Below, piece by piece: positions 56,330 through 64,000 of a stretch of 64,000 bases of DNA (the stretch's first letter is position 1; each line of letters opens with the position of its first letter). The translations under genes were made by a program, and so were the position numbers. Source of the stretch: Microcaldota archaeon (GTDB taxonomy: Archaea; Micrarchaeota; Micrarchaeia; Micrarchaeales; Micrarchaeaceae); assembly GCA_021827995.1 (NCBI GenBank), contig JAKATK010000004.1, positions 37,931 to 101,930 of the forward strand, read 5' to 3'. Below the pieces are notes generated by a model. The model was not told where the DNA came from and searched no databases. It was given only the letters and a program-made list of their open reading frames with translations.

Positions 56330-58875
56330 AGGGCAGTTCGCTGATGCAGAGGGGCATGAGGGGCTTCATCTTCACTGTCGATGCGGTTTTCGCCCTAATC
56401 ATAGCCGCAGCCGCCGTCTCTATAATCCTGTATGCGCACTTCGCGGCTCCGAGCGCATACCAGCCTCCTGTCACAGAGGCGCAGACTGTGCTGGCCTCGC
56501 TCCTCGGCCAGACTGTCGGCGGCCTCGCTGGCGAGCTCCCGGCCTACGTTGCGAACGCAACCGCGTCGCAGGCTGCCACGTGGCCGCAGTTTTCCGGTTC
56601 GGCCTCGCTGAACGCCAGCTCCTCTTTCGGGCCTACGGCACCGAGGGTCGCGTTCGCGTTCACAGGCAACGGCGTGCTCACCCCTGCGGTGGCGTCAGGC
56701 GGCCTGGTGGCCGTCGCTTCATCGGCAGACAGCAATTCCTCGCTCTACGTGCTGAACGCTAGCACCGGCGCGCCCCTATTCGAGGCGCGCACCGGCGCGC
56801 CAGTAACCGCACCGCCAGTGTTCTACGACAACGAGGTCGTGTACGCCAACGTGGGCGGCACGGTCACGGCACTGGGCACGCAACCTGGGCCAAGCCTAGG
56901 CTCTGAGCTGTGGAGCGTGCAGCTCAGTGCAGGCGGCAGCCCCAGCCTGACCGGCAGCTCAGCCTGCAGCACTACGCAGGCAAGCAACGATGGTCCTGTT
57001 TCGATATCGATAAGCCCCAACGCCGTAGCAATACCGGCCGGCGGCAGCGTCACGTTCACGAACAGCACAACAGGTAACGCGGAGAAGCCGTACACGTACT
57101 GCTACTCGGTCAACCCGATCACTGGGGTATCGCGGTCGGGCAACAGACTTGTGTTCAACAGCAGCGGCACGTACAACGTCACGCTCTCGTTCATAGACAG
57201 CAACAGGGACACGAACGCAAGCAACTCCTCAACGGTCACTGTGACCGGCGGCGCTGGCCCAGGCATATCCGCCTTTCTCGGACTTGGCGACGGTTATGTG
57301 TCTGCGACATACGGCAACACGATATACCTTCTAGACCCGCGCTCTGGTGCCGTCGACGCCAAGGGCTCTGCTACCGGCTTCCTACCTCTGAGCGCGCCGA
57401 TGTACTACGACGGCGAGTTCGTAGCCTCTAACCCCAGGCCATCGCCGTCGGAGAACGTAACTGCTTTCACTAGGGCCGGCAACACTCTCATCAGCGTATG
57501 GAGCAGGCCGATAGGCTCCGAAGGCTCTAGCGCTCCAGTCGCGGCCTTCGGCCACATAGCGATCGCGAACGGCACATCGCTCACCATGCTCTCGACCTCC
57601 GGCAACCTCTCGGCTTCCTTCAGCCTCGCTGCCGTACCGATGGGCGACATAGCCGCCGGTCAGTACGCAGCGTACGTGCAGACCGCAGACTCGCTCTACG
57701 CGATAAACTTCACCGGCACCTTGCTTTCCGCAGCATGGCAGGCGCGGACACAGAGCAACCTGTACAATGCCACACCTGCGGTGGCGAGCTCGGCAGGCAC
57801 TGTCTACGCCCTAGTAAACGCTACTACATTGGCTGCGTATTCGGCGTCGTCCGGAGGCGTCGAATGGGTGCTGTCGCTCATGCCCTCGCAGGCTCATGAG
57901 GCTCTGTCAGGAATAGCCCTCGCATACGGCGACGCGTACGTTACTTCCGGCAACACGCTCTATGCCGTAGGCCAGTACAGGGCGCAACCTACGGTGAGCG
58001 CCCTAGACGCGATAGCGCAGATGTACCTCAGCGGCTCCGGCGGCATGGCCAACATACTGCTGAGCAGGATAAACCCGACGTACAGTTACGGCCTGCTGGC
58101 CAATGGTGCGTACATGCCCTCGATGTCCATAGCTGACCTAAATGGCGACGGCTTCGTGTCAGCGTCAGGGATAGGCAGTGCGGACATAAGTACCGGCAAC
58201 CTAACCATGGCAGCATGGTTCATGCCAGCATCGTTCGCATCGCTGAGCGGCGACCAGGGCATCCTACTGAGCAAGGCTGGCTCCTACAGGTTGGGGGTCA
58301 ATGTCTCCGGCGGAATGGCCCGGCCATGGGCCTCTATACAACTTGGTACTAAAGTGAGCATAACCGGCAACGCGGTGCTGCCTGTCGATTCATGGTTCTT
58401 CGAGGCGGCGACTTTCAACGGCAGCGTCTTCTCGCTCTACCTAAACGGCACGCCCGTAGCCAACGCTACGATAACCGGTAGGCTGGCCATGTCAGCAAAC
58501 GCGCTCGTGATAGGCTGCTCAGCCTCTGGGAACGCCTGCCCTGGTGCAAGCAACGCGCTGAACGGCTCGCTTGCCGGCGTGCAGCTCTATGGTACGGCGT
58601 TGACGCACCGGCAGATCACCAGCCTATACCAGAACGGCGCTTTCAGCATGCCAGATGCAGGCGTATCTGCCTGGTGGCCGTTGGACGGCGACACCAACGA
58701 CTACTCATACAACGGCGAGTACGGCCTCAACACCGGCGTGGCCTTCGCAACCCAGGACTACACGCCGCTCAGCCTAGCCAACGCATACCAGATAAGCAAG
58801 GCCTCGACGCCGCTGTACCTGCAGCACGGTGGCGCTGCAAGCAGATACAATGTGAGTGTGGTGGTATGGCGCTAG
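56326..58875 (+). CDS. Large surface protein: membrane anchor, beta-propeller-like repeats, Ig/PKD-like insert, LamG-like domain
   Basis: 849 residues from TTG 56326 (ATG 56344 possible). The N-terminal helix (FIFTVDAVFALIIAAAAVSIILYAHF) has the T-V-D-A-V-F-A form of pilin-like anchors. From about 110 to 570 there are propeller-type repeats (LYVLNASTGAPLFEARTG, VVYANVGGTVTAL, YLLDPRSGAVDA), interrupted at about 208-305 by the Ig/PKD-like domain. A LamG-like domain fills about 610-790, ending in VSAWWPLDG. The insert shares 163 identical bases with the next gene. Overlaps both neighbours. Confidence 0.82.
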   Translation: MKGSSLMQRGMRGFIFTVDAVFALIIAAAAVSIILYAHFAAPSAYQPPVTEAQTVLASLLGQTVGGLAGELPAYVANATASQAATWPQFSGSASLNASSSFGPTAPRVAFAFTGNGVLTPAVASGGLVAVASSADSNSSLYVLNASTGAPLFEARTGAPVTAPPVFYDNEVVYANVGGTVTALGTQPGPSLGSELWSVQLSAGGSPSLTGSSACSTTQASNDGPVSISISPNAVAIPAGGSVTFTNSTTGNAEKPYTYCYSVNPITGVSRSGNRLVFNSSGTYNVTLSFIDSNRDTNASNSSTVTVTGGAGPGISAFLGLGDGYVSATYGNTIYLLDPRSGAVDAKGSATGFLPLSAPMYYDGEFVASNPRPSPSENVTAFTRAGNTLISVWSRPIGSEGSSAPVAAFGHIAIANGTSLTMLSTSGNLSASFSLAAVPMGDIAAGQYAAYVQTADSLYAINFTGTLLSAAWQARTQSNLYNATPAVASSAGTVYALVNATTLAAYSASSGGVEWVLSLMPSQAHEALSGIALAYGDAYVTSGNTLYAVGQYRAQPTVSALDAIAQMYLSGSGGMANILLSRINPTYSYGLLANGAYMPSMSIADLNGDGFVSASGIGSADISTGNLTMAAWFMPASFASLSGDQGILLSKAGSYRLGVNVSGGMARPWASIQLGTKVSITGNAVLPVDSWFFEAATFNGSVFSLYLNGTPVANATITGRLAMSANALVIGCSASGNACPGASNALNGSLAGVQLYGTALTHRQITSLYQNGAFSMPDAGVSAWWPLDGDTNDYSYNGEYGLNTGVAFATQDYTPLSLANAYQISKASTPLYLQHGGAASRYNVSVVVWR
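56945..57107 (+). repeat. 163-bp perfect direct repeat, copy 1
   Basis: Identical to 59527-59689. Encodes most of the Ig/PKD-like domain (LTGSSACSTTQ ... YTYCYSV) in the beta-propeller protein. The flanks diverge at once on both sides. Confidence 0.95.
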
Positions 58876-61800
58876 CGAATGGCAACAGCCGTGGCGTTCT
58901 TCTGACGCTGCTGACGATAGTGCTCTTCATACTCATGCTCGGCATCATAATAACGTACGTCACGATAAGTCTAGGCAGCGAGCAGGTGGCTTCAGGCAGC
59001 GCGTCGAGCGCCAGCACGAGCCAGATAATAGCGTCCGCCGACGCGAGCGCGCACGCCTTCCTGAAGGAGAGCCTGGCCGAGGCCCTCGGCTCGCTCGCAA
59101 GCTACGAGGGCACGCCGCAGCTGCGCCGCGACCGCTTCGTTAACGACACTGCATCGGCGCTGAGCGGCCTCATGCTCAACGGCACGGTCTTCGGCACTCG
59201 CATGCCAGATATGAACGCGACCATGGCCAACTACACGCAGCGCATGGAGCTCCTGGCCGCGCAGAGCTACAGGAACCTGAGCATAGACAACGCGAGCATA
59301 ACCGTTTACGACGGCACACCGTTCAGCGTCAACGTGACGTACACCGCGCTGGACGTGATAAGGACGGGCGCCGGCACAGAGTACTATCCGGTGACCGCCA
59401 CGGCCGGCGTATCGCTCAATGGCACACCAAGTCTCGCGAGCGTGGCGCGCGGCTCTCCCACGCAAATGGTGTTCAGCGATTATCCTGAGCCAGTAGTCAT
59501 AGGCGCCAGCGTGCCGCTTCCCAGTGGCCTGACCGGCAGCTCAGCCTGCAGCACTACGCAGGCAAGCAACGATGGTCCTGTTTCGATATCGATAAGCCCC
59601 AACGCCGTAGCAATACCGGCCGGCGGCAGCGTCACGTTCACGAACAGCACAACAGGTAACGCGGAGAAGCCGTACACGTACTGCTACTCCGTAGAGCCCA
59701 CGACCGGTGTCACCGAGTCCGGCAACAAGTTCACGTTCTACACTAGCGGCGACTACAATGTTACAATATCCTTCATAGACGGCAACAAGGACACCAACGC
59801 CACCTCCAGCGCTCTTGTCAAGGTGACCGGCTCGAGCGTCCCTATCAATTCATCAAACAGCAAGGCCCTTTTCGGCAGCCAGTCGCCATTCATGTTCGCG
59901 TACGGTGCGCTGGTCGTGTTCAGGACGCCGAAGAAGCTGGAGTGCACCGATATACCATCAAAGTTCCAGAACGGCCACTTCATACTCGCTGCGTACAACA
60001 TATCCGAGAGCGTGACCGAAAGCGGCCTGTGCGGCATGGGCGGCCTCGTACTGCTCCAGTCAAACAACGTTGGACCCGGCGAGCCGCCCACCACCAAGCC
60101 CTACCTGGTCTACAACAGCAGCGACTCCGCGATATTCAACTACCTGAACAACGGCACCGGGGTTCTGCTTGACGGCCCTGCCCTCGAGCTCTTGAACGTG
60201 TCTGCGGTCAGGCAGGCCGTGCAGAGCGGCCTCTACTTCGCCTCGCCGTTCTCGCCGTCGTATCTCGACAGGAGTGCGGGACTTCTGGGCTCTAGGTCAC
60301 CCAATGGCCTCTTCTCGCTGAGCAGCCTTGGCATAGACGTACTCGCGCTGAACGGTGCCGGATACATGTCGACCAGAGACGCGCCCGCGCAGGGCGCCAC
60401 TAACGCGCTCAGCGTATTCGCGTGGGTAAAACCAACTGCGAACGCTTCAGCCATAGTGCAGCGCGGCGGCTCGTTCGGGATGGCCATAGGCGAGAACGGC
60501 GCTGGTTTCGGCGACTTCTCAGGTTACGTCTGGAACGCGAGCCTTCTCGGCGGGCCGTCCGGCGTGTGCAAGGTCGCACCGTTCAACCTCCAGCCTGGCT
60601 CATGGTACCTCGTGGGCTTCACCTTCAACGGCAGCCGCGTCAACGATTACGTCAACGGGATTAAGTACTGCTCCGTAGCTTACTCCGGAAACATACCGGC
60701 GTCATCGAACGCGATCACGCTAGGCGGTCCCGACAGCACCGATGGCTTCGTCAATGGCTCCATAGCGGACGTGCAGATATACAACTGGACGCTCCTGCCG
60801 GTGCAGGTGCAGAGACTATACACCGAGGGCATCGACGGCATACCGGCCAGCGGTCCAGGAATGTCGGCCTGGTGGCCGTTGGACGGCAACGCCAACGACT
60901 ACAGCGGCAATGGTCTGTCCAGCTTTGTCGTCAATGCGAGTTATGTAGCGCCTGGCGGCTACTACGGTGACGCCAGCATCCGCAACGTGATAGGCGCATA
61001 TGACACGAACCCGGTGGAGGGCGTAATGGGCTGTGACAGCGTGGACCAGTGCAGCAACAACTCACTGCAGCGGCTCTACCTTGGCAACGGCCAGCTAGCG
61101 GACGTCAACAACGTACTCGTGAACTCGAGTTCTGCGCTCGGCATGGGCGGCGCCACCGTGCCTGACGTCGTTGACTTCAACGGCGAGGGCGGCGCCCTGA
61201 CCGGCAGCGGCGGTTACATAGAGCAGGGCAGCGGCTTCAACTTCATGACAACACACAACACGAACCAGGGTTTCACGATATCGATATGGGTGTATCCAGA
61301 GACCGGCAACGGCGTGATAGTCGCAGAATCGCCCCAACTGCCGCTCAACCTGCTCCTGGACTCATCGCTTATAGAGCTAGTCAACGGTCATGTGGAGATG
61401 GCAAGCACTGTGGGATGCAAGGACTTCGGCACCATACCGGTCGATCGGTGGAGCAACATAGTGATGACAGGCACTGCGTCGCTGCCGCCGCAGGGGCTTC
61501 ATTACAATGCTTACATAAACGGCAACTCCAGCGGCCCAGGCTCATCCAAGCTTGGCGGTAGCCTGCTGAACACGTCGATGTTCTACCCGCTGGGCGCTGC
61601 AGTGTCCTCGCCGCTGAGCTGCAACAAGGTGTCACAGGGCGGCTCCTGGTTCGATGGCAAGATGGCCGACTACCAGTTCTACGACGCCGAGATGAGCGCC
61701 GCGCAGGTACAGACCCTCTACACCAACAATACCATACCCAACATGTCGAAGTATCTGGTGGCCCGCTGGCCTCTCGCGTTCGGTCTGGGCACCGGCATGA

Positions 61801-61943
61801 TGAACGTGACGCCAGACATTGTTGGTGACAACGGTGCACAGCTGTACTCTGGCACAGTCGTCAATAGCTTCTTCAACACCGGCGTATGCACCAACGCGAA
61901 CGTCATAAGCGGCAGCTGCAGGGTCGGTTACTCCAGCCCCTGA
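58866..61943 (+). CDS. Giant surface protein: membrane anchor, Ig/PKD-like domain, two LamG-like domains
   Basis: 1025 residues from ATG 58866, whose start overlaps the previous stop. The frame is open further upstream, but that part is only a shadow of the previous gene. N-terminal helix GVLLTLLTIVLFILMLGIIITYVTISLG, a pilin-like head to about 215, the Ig/PKD-like domain (about 220-320, partly identical in DNA to its neighbour), then two LamG-like domains (VFAWVKPTANAS ... MSAWWPLDGNANDYSG; ISIWVYPETGNG ... LVARWPLAFG). Cys-rich in places, with many sequons. Last gene of the operon. Confidence 0.84.
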   Translation: MALANGNSRGVLLTLLTIVLFILMLGIIITYVTISLGSEQVASGSASSASTSQIIASADASAHAFLKESLAEALGSLASYEGTPQLRRDRFVNDTASALSGLMLNGTVFGTRMPDMNATMANYTQRMELLAAQSYRNLSIDNASITVYDGTPFSVNVTYTALDVIRTGAGTEYYPVTATAGVSLNGTPSLASVARGSPTQMVFSDYPEPVVIGASVPLPSGLTGSSACSTTQASNDGPVSISISPNAVAIPAGGSVTFTNSTTGNAEKPYTYCYSVEPTTGVTESGNKFTFYTSGDYNVTISFIDGNKDTNATSSALVKVTGSSVPINSSNSKALFGSQSPFMFAYGALVVFRTPKKLECTDIPSKFQNGHFILAAYNISESVTESGLCGMGGLVLLQSNNVGPGEPPTTKPYLVYNSSDSAIFNYLNNGTGVLLDGPALELLNVSAVRQAVQSGLYFASPFSPSYLDRSAGLLGSRSPNGLFSLSSLGIDVLALNGAGYMSTRDAPAQGATNALSVFAWVKPTANASAIVQRGGSFGMAIGENGAGFGDFSGYVWNASLLGGPSGVCKVAPFNLQPGSWYLVGFTFNGSRVNDYVNGIKYCSVAYSGNIPASSNAITLGGPDSTDGFVNGSIADVQIYNWTLLPVQVQRLYTEGIDGIPASGPGMSAWWPLDGNANDYSGNGLSSFVVNASYVAPGGYYGDASIRNVIGAYDTNPVEGVMGCDSVDQCSNNSLQRLYLGNGQLADVNNVLVNSSSALGMGGATVPDVVDFNGEGGALTGSGGYIEQGSGFNFMTTHNTNQGFTISIWVYPETGNGVIVAESPQLPLNLLLDSSLIELVNGHVEMASTVGCKDFGTIPVDRWSNIVMTGTASLPPQGLHYNAYINGNSSGPGSSKLGGSLLNTSMFYPLGAAVSSPLSCNKVSQGGSWFDGKMADYQFYDAEMSAAQVQTLYTNNTIPNMSKYLVARWPLAFGLGTGMMNVTPDIVGDNGAQLYSGTVVNSFFNTGVCTNANVISGSCRVGYSSP
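59527..59689 (+). repeat. 163-bp perfect direct repeat, copy 2
   Basis: Second copy of 56945-57107, inside the Ig/PKD-like domain of the last surface-protein gene. No mismatch over 163 bp, including third codon positions. Confidence 0.95.
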
Positions 61944-62019
61944 GCGCAGCCGCCGGTTCCAGCCCGGACACATGATAGCGTATATATGCCTTTCCAGCAT
62001 ATTCAACGAAGATGGAACT

Positions 62020-62412
62020 ATGTACAACCGCATGTATGGTTACGGCTATGGCGGCGGCATAAGCATGATGGCGTTCATCATGCTGTCGATAGTCGGGCTC
62101 TTGCTGCCCCTCGCGCCCCTCGCCGCGGCCTCGTACGCCGTATCCGCCAATGCCGCCGCGTCGATGGTTCTGTTCATCACAGCGGTTTTTGTCGTTGTGT
62201 TCGTCGCGAGCTACATGATGATAAGAAACGCTGCAGGGCCTGGACTCTTCGCCTACCTGTTCATCCTCACCGCGCCGTTTGTACTTAACCTGACGTTCTC
62301 GCTTCTTGCGTCGCAGATCGGTCCATCCGTAGGCGAGATGCTGCCGCTGTCCGGCTTCATAGGCGTGGCCCTGTCGTACTTCTACCTTTCTGGCAAGGAC
62401 TGGCTCGACTAA
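62020..62412 (+). CDS. Small multi-pass membrane protein, unknown function
   Basis: 130 residues. A Tyr/Gly-rich start (MYNRMYGYGYGGG) and four hydrophobic segments (ISMMAFIMLSIVGLLLPLAPLAAA; SMVLFITAVFVVVFVASYMM; LFAYLFILTAPFVLNLTFSLLA; LSGFIGVALSYFYL). ATG 62020 is used because GTATATATG (61979-61987) is a TATA box about 35 bp before it. No family recognised. Confidence 0.65.
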   Translation: MYNRMYGYGYGGGISMMAFIMLSIVGLLLPLAPLAAASYAVSANAAASMVLFITAVFVVVFVASYMMIRNAAGPGLFAYLFILTAPFVLNLTFSLLASQIGPSVGEMLPLSGFIGVALSYFYLSGKDWLD

Positions 62413-62515
62413 GCCGGTTACTGGCGCCAGAGCGACGCTTGCGTGGAAGCCTTAAAAATGTGACTGGAAAAGGATAGCATGCGTTCTAGCGCACTGCAGG
62501 TAGAGGTAGAAGTAG

Positions 62516-63448
62516 ATGCACAGGATACTGGTGACAGAACCGGAGTACCTGAGCGAGGAGGCGCTTGGGGTGCTCAGGAGTGTTGGCGATGTTACAGCCA
62601 AGCGGGTGTCCAGAAAGGAGCTCGAGCACATCATACGCGACGTGGACGTCATATTCGTCAGGGTGGACACAAAGCTTGACGCGAGGATGCTAGAGCTGGC
62701 CGGCAGGCTCAAGCTGATAGCGTCGGTCACTACCGGCCTGAACCACATAGACCTAGAGGCCGCGAAGAAGAAGGGCATAAAGGTCATAAACCTGCACGGC
62801 ACGCACACGGTGCCGACCGCTGAGCACACGATGGCGCTCATTCTGGCTCTGTCGCGCAACATACCATGGGCTTACGACAACATAAGGCAGGGGCGCTGGG
62901 AGCGCTACAAGTTCATAGGCAAGCTCCTCAACGGCAAGACCCTAGGCATCATAGGCATGGGCAGGATCGGCTCTCAGGTCGCGAGGTATGCGAAGGCGTT
63001 CGGCATGCGAGTCGTCGCCTACGACCCATATGTGAAGTCGAGCGAGGTCGCGATGATGGAGAGCCTTGACAAGCTGCTCCGCGAGGCCGACGTCATAACG
63101 ATACACACGATGCTGACGCACGAGACTAGGGGCATGATAGGGCAGAAGCAGCTGGCCGAGATGAAGAGGGACGCATTGATCATAAACACTGCGAGGGGCG
63201 AGATAATTGACATACCATCGTTGCTCAGCGCCCTAGAATCCGGTAGGATCGCAGGCGCGGCACTGGACGTCTTCGCTAACGAGCCGGTCGAGGACGAGAA
63301 CGACCTACTGGTCAAGTTCGCTAGGGAGCACAGGAACCTGATAATAACGCCGCACCTGGGAGCATCGACCAAAGAGAGCGTTAGGGAGGCGAACCTGGAG
63401 ATGGCGATGGCCGTTAGGAAGGAGCTCGGCGCCGGCGCGAATGGCTAG
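62516..63448 (+). CDS. D-isomer-specific 2-hydroxyacid dehydrogenase (phosphoglycerate dehydrogenase-like)
   Basis: 310 residues, NAD-dependent. The substrate-domain start is MHRILVTEPEYLSEEAL. The nucleotide-binding motif GMGRIGSQVARYAKAFGMRVVAYDP is near 145, NTARGEIID holds the catalytic-Arg region, and ITPHLGASTKE carries the catalytic His. It has the core of SerA but lacks the C-terminal ACT or intervening domain, so it is the short type; it may make 3-phosphohydroxypyruvate for serine, or act on another 2-hydroxyacid. CTTAAAAATG (62451-62460) is a possible promoter. Confidence 0.88.
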   Translation: MHRILVTEPEYLSEEALGVLRSVGDVTAKRVSRKELEHIIRDVDVIFVRVDTKLDARMLELAGRLKLIASVTTGLNHIDLEAAKKKGIKVINLHGTHTVPTAEHTMALILALSRNIPWAYDNIRQGRWERYKFIGKLLNGKTLGIIGMGRIGSQVARYAKAFGMRVVAYDPYVKSSEVAMMESLDKLLREADVITIHTMLTHETRGMIGQKQLAEMKRDALIINTARGEIIDIPSLLSALESGRIAGAALDVFANEPVEDENDLLVKFAREHRNLIITPHLGASTKESVREANLEMAMAVRKELGAGANG

Positions 63449-63771
63449 GCCGCATGAGCAAGTTCAACAGTCAAGCCGGTTGGCGCCAAGGCATTAGGAT
63501 CCTGACAGCGCTTTTGGTTGAAGGTTCACGCCAGTTCATACCATACATCTGAAGTGGAACTTCCGCTTGGTTGCAAGTTTGAACGCGTCGGAGCGGCCCT
63601 TCGCGAAACCCTAAAGATGGAGTTGGCAAAGAGTGGGTGGATTCGCCAGCGACAGTCTTGAACGGTTGGGCGAGCTGGGCTAAAAGACGTGCCCATAGAA
63701 TGTCCATCACTTGGCACTCCACGCAACAATTATAGCCATTTGCTGCGCTATTATATCACACAGGTAAGCGA
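63449..63771. other. Intergenic region, 323 bp
   Basis: No recognised gene. A minus-strand 83-codon frame (63471-63722) shows no family likeness. The right end holds the promoter of the next gene (TATTATATC, 63749-63757). Confidence 0.5.
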
Positions 63772-64000
63772 ATGGCGAGGAGGCCGTCCAGGCTGGCTGC
63801 ACAGTCGGCCATGGAGTATCTAATGACCTACGGTTGGGCCATCCTGATCATAGCGGTTGTGCTCGCAGCACTATTCGAACTCGGAGTCTTCAACGGCTCG
63901 AATTTGGCGCCGCAGGCGTGCATAGCACAGGCGGGCTTCGTCTGCAGGAACCCCATATACACTGCCAACGGTATAGGCATAACATTCGGCCAGACTACTG
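63772..64000 (+). CDS. Pilin-leader surface protein (3' end missing)
   Basis: 76 codons are visible. Leader MARRPSRLAAQSAMEYL followed by the same helix and the same following domain (FNGSNLAPQACIAQAGFVC) as the 48345 gene, differing at very few positions over about 60 residues. By analogy the missing part should hold one or more glycine-rich beta-helix-like modules. TATA box TATTATATC lies about 20 bp upstream. Confidence 0.85.
   Translation, partial: MARRPSRLAAQSAMEYLMTYGWAILIIAVVLAALFELGVFNGSNLAPQACIAQAGFVCRNPIYTANGIGITFGQTT

Noticed and set aside
58674..58865. 64-codon upstream extension of the last giant surface protein
   Set aside because: It is the shifted-frame shadow of the preceding gene; ATG 58866 directly precedes the membrane anchor.
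63471..63722. 83-codon minus-strand frame between the dehydrogenase and the last gene
   Set aside because: No domain or promoter and compositionally like non-coding DNA; I could not identify an RNA gene there either.

Overview
The window is archaeal and most likely from a DPANN archaeon close to Micrarchaeota (an inference from protein resemblance and gene content; no 16S gene is present). Evidence for Archaea is the D-family DNA polymerase (DP1 and DP2), GINS, eL42, uL16/L10e, aIF2-alpha, archaeal Trm1, Dph2, Fap7, an archaeal initiator tRNA, and many TATA boxes 25-30 bp upstream of start codons, which suggests leaderless mRNAs. The DPANN hint is a pilin-like leader (QSAMEYLMTYGWAIL...) shared by three large surface proteins. 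The DNA is GC-rich and densely coded on both strands.

Layout. 1-3192: 5' part of smc, running off the left edge. 3261-3730: dead left half of an insertion sequence (IS). 3747-11144 (minus): M1 aminopeptidase, Dph2, uL16/L10e, an ATP-grasp protein, a site-2 protease and a small membrane protein. 11402-16630 (plus): UPF0147, DP1 and DP2 in a row. 17056-17155: tRNA-Lys(UUU) with an insertion inside the T-loop. 17180-25156: GpmI-type phosphoglycerate mutase, a secreted protein, a coiled-coil protein, a DoxX-family protein, 2-oxoacid:ferredoxin oxidoreductase KorAB and a small membrane protein. 25540-26251: two IS wrecks.

26256-38895 is the most unusual block. It holds two glycine-rich modular surface proteins, a radical SAM protein, two further membrane-anchored proteins, a pair of amino-acid-kinase-fold proteins resembling the molybdenum storage protein (MosA/MosB), and a complete molybdate/tungstate ABC transporter of the Wtp/Mod type. 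Together these suggest a Mo/W uptake and storage island. 38952-40145 is a full-length copy of the same IS, with a frameshifted transposase, followed by the initiator tRNA-Met.

40402-42794: GINS, eL42, aIF2-alpha and a PAC2-family protein, a compact form of a conserved archaeal information-processing cluster that lacks eS27 and Nop10. 42938-43050: an AT-rich cluster of palindromes ahead of an unknown gene. 43692-47279: asparaginyl-tRNA synthetase and a two-gene reverse transsulfuration unit. 47307-49751: a SIMPL-domain protein and another glycine-rich surface protein. 49933-52576: Trm1, a DUF357 protein, an unknown protein and Fap7. 52642-61943: a four-gene unit of very large pilin-leader or membrane-anchored proteins with LamG-like, Ig/PKD-like and beta-propeller-like domains. 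62020-64000: a small membrane protein, a D-2-hydroxyacid dehydrogenase and the start of another pilin-leader surface protein.

Overall, core replication, translation and metabolic genes alternate with a large investment in cell-surface proteins and with Mo/W handling.
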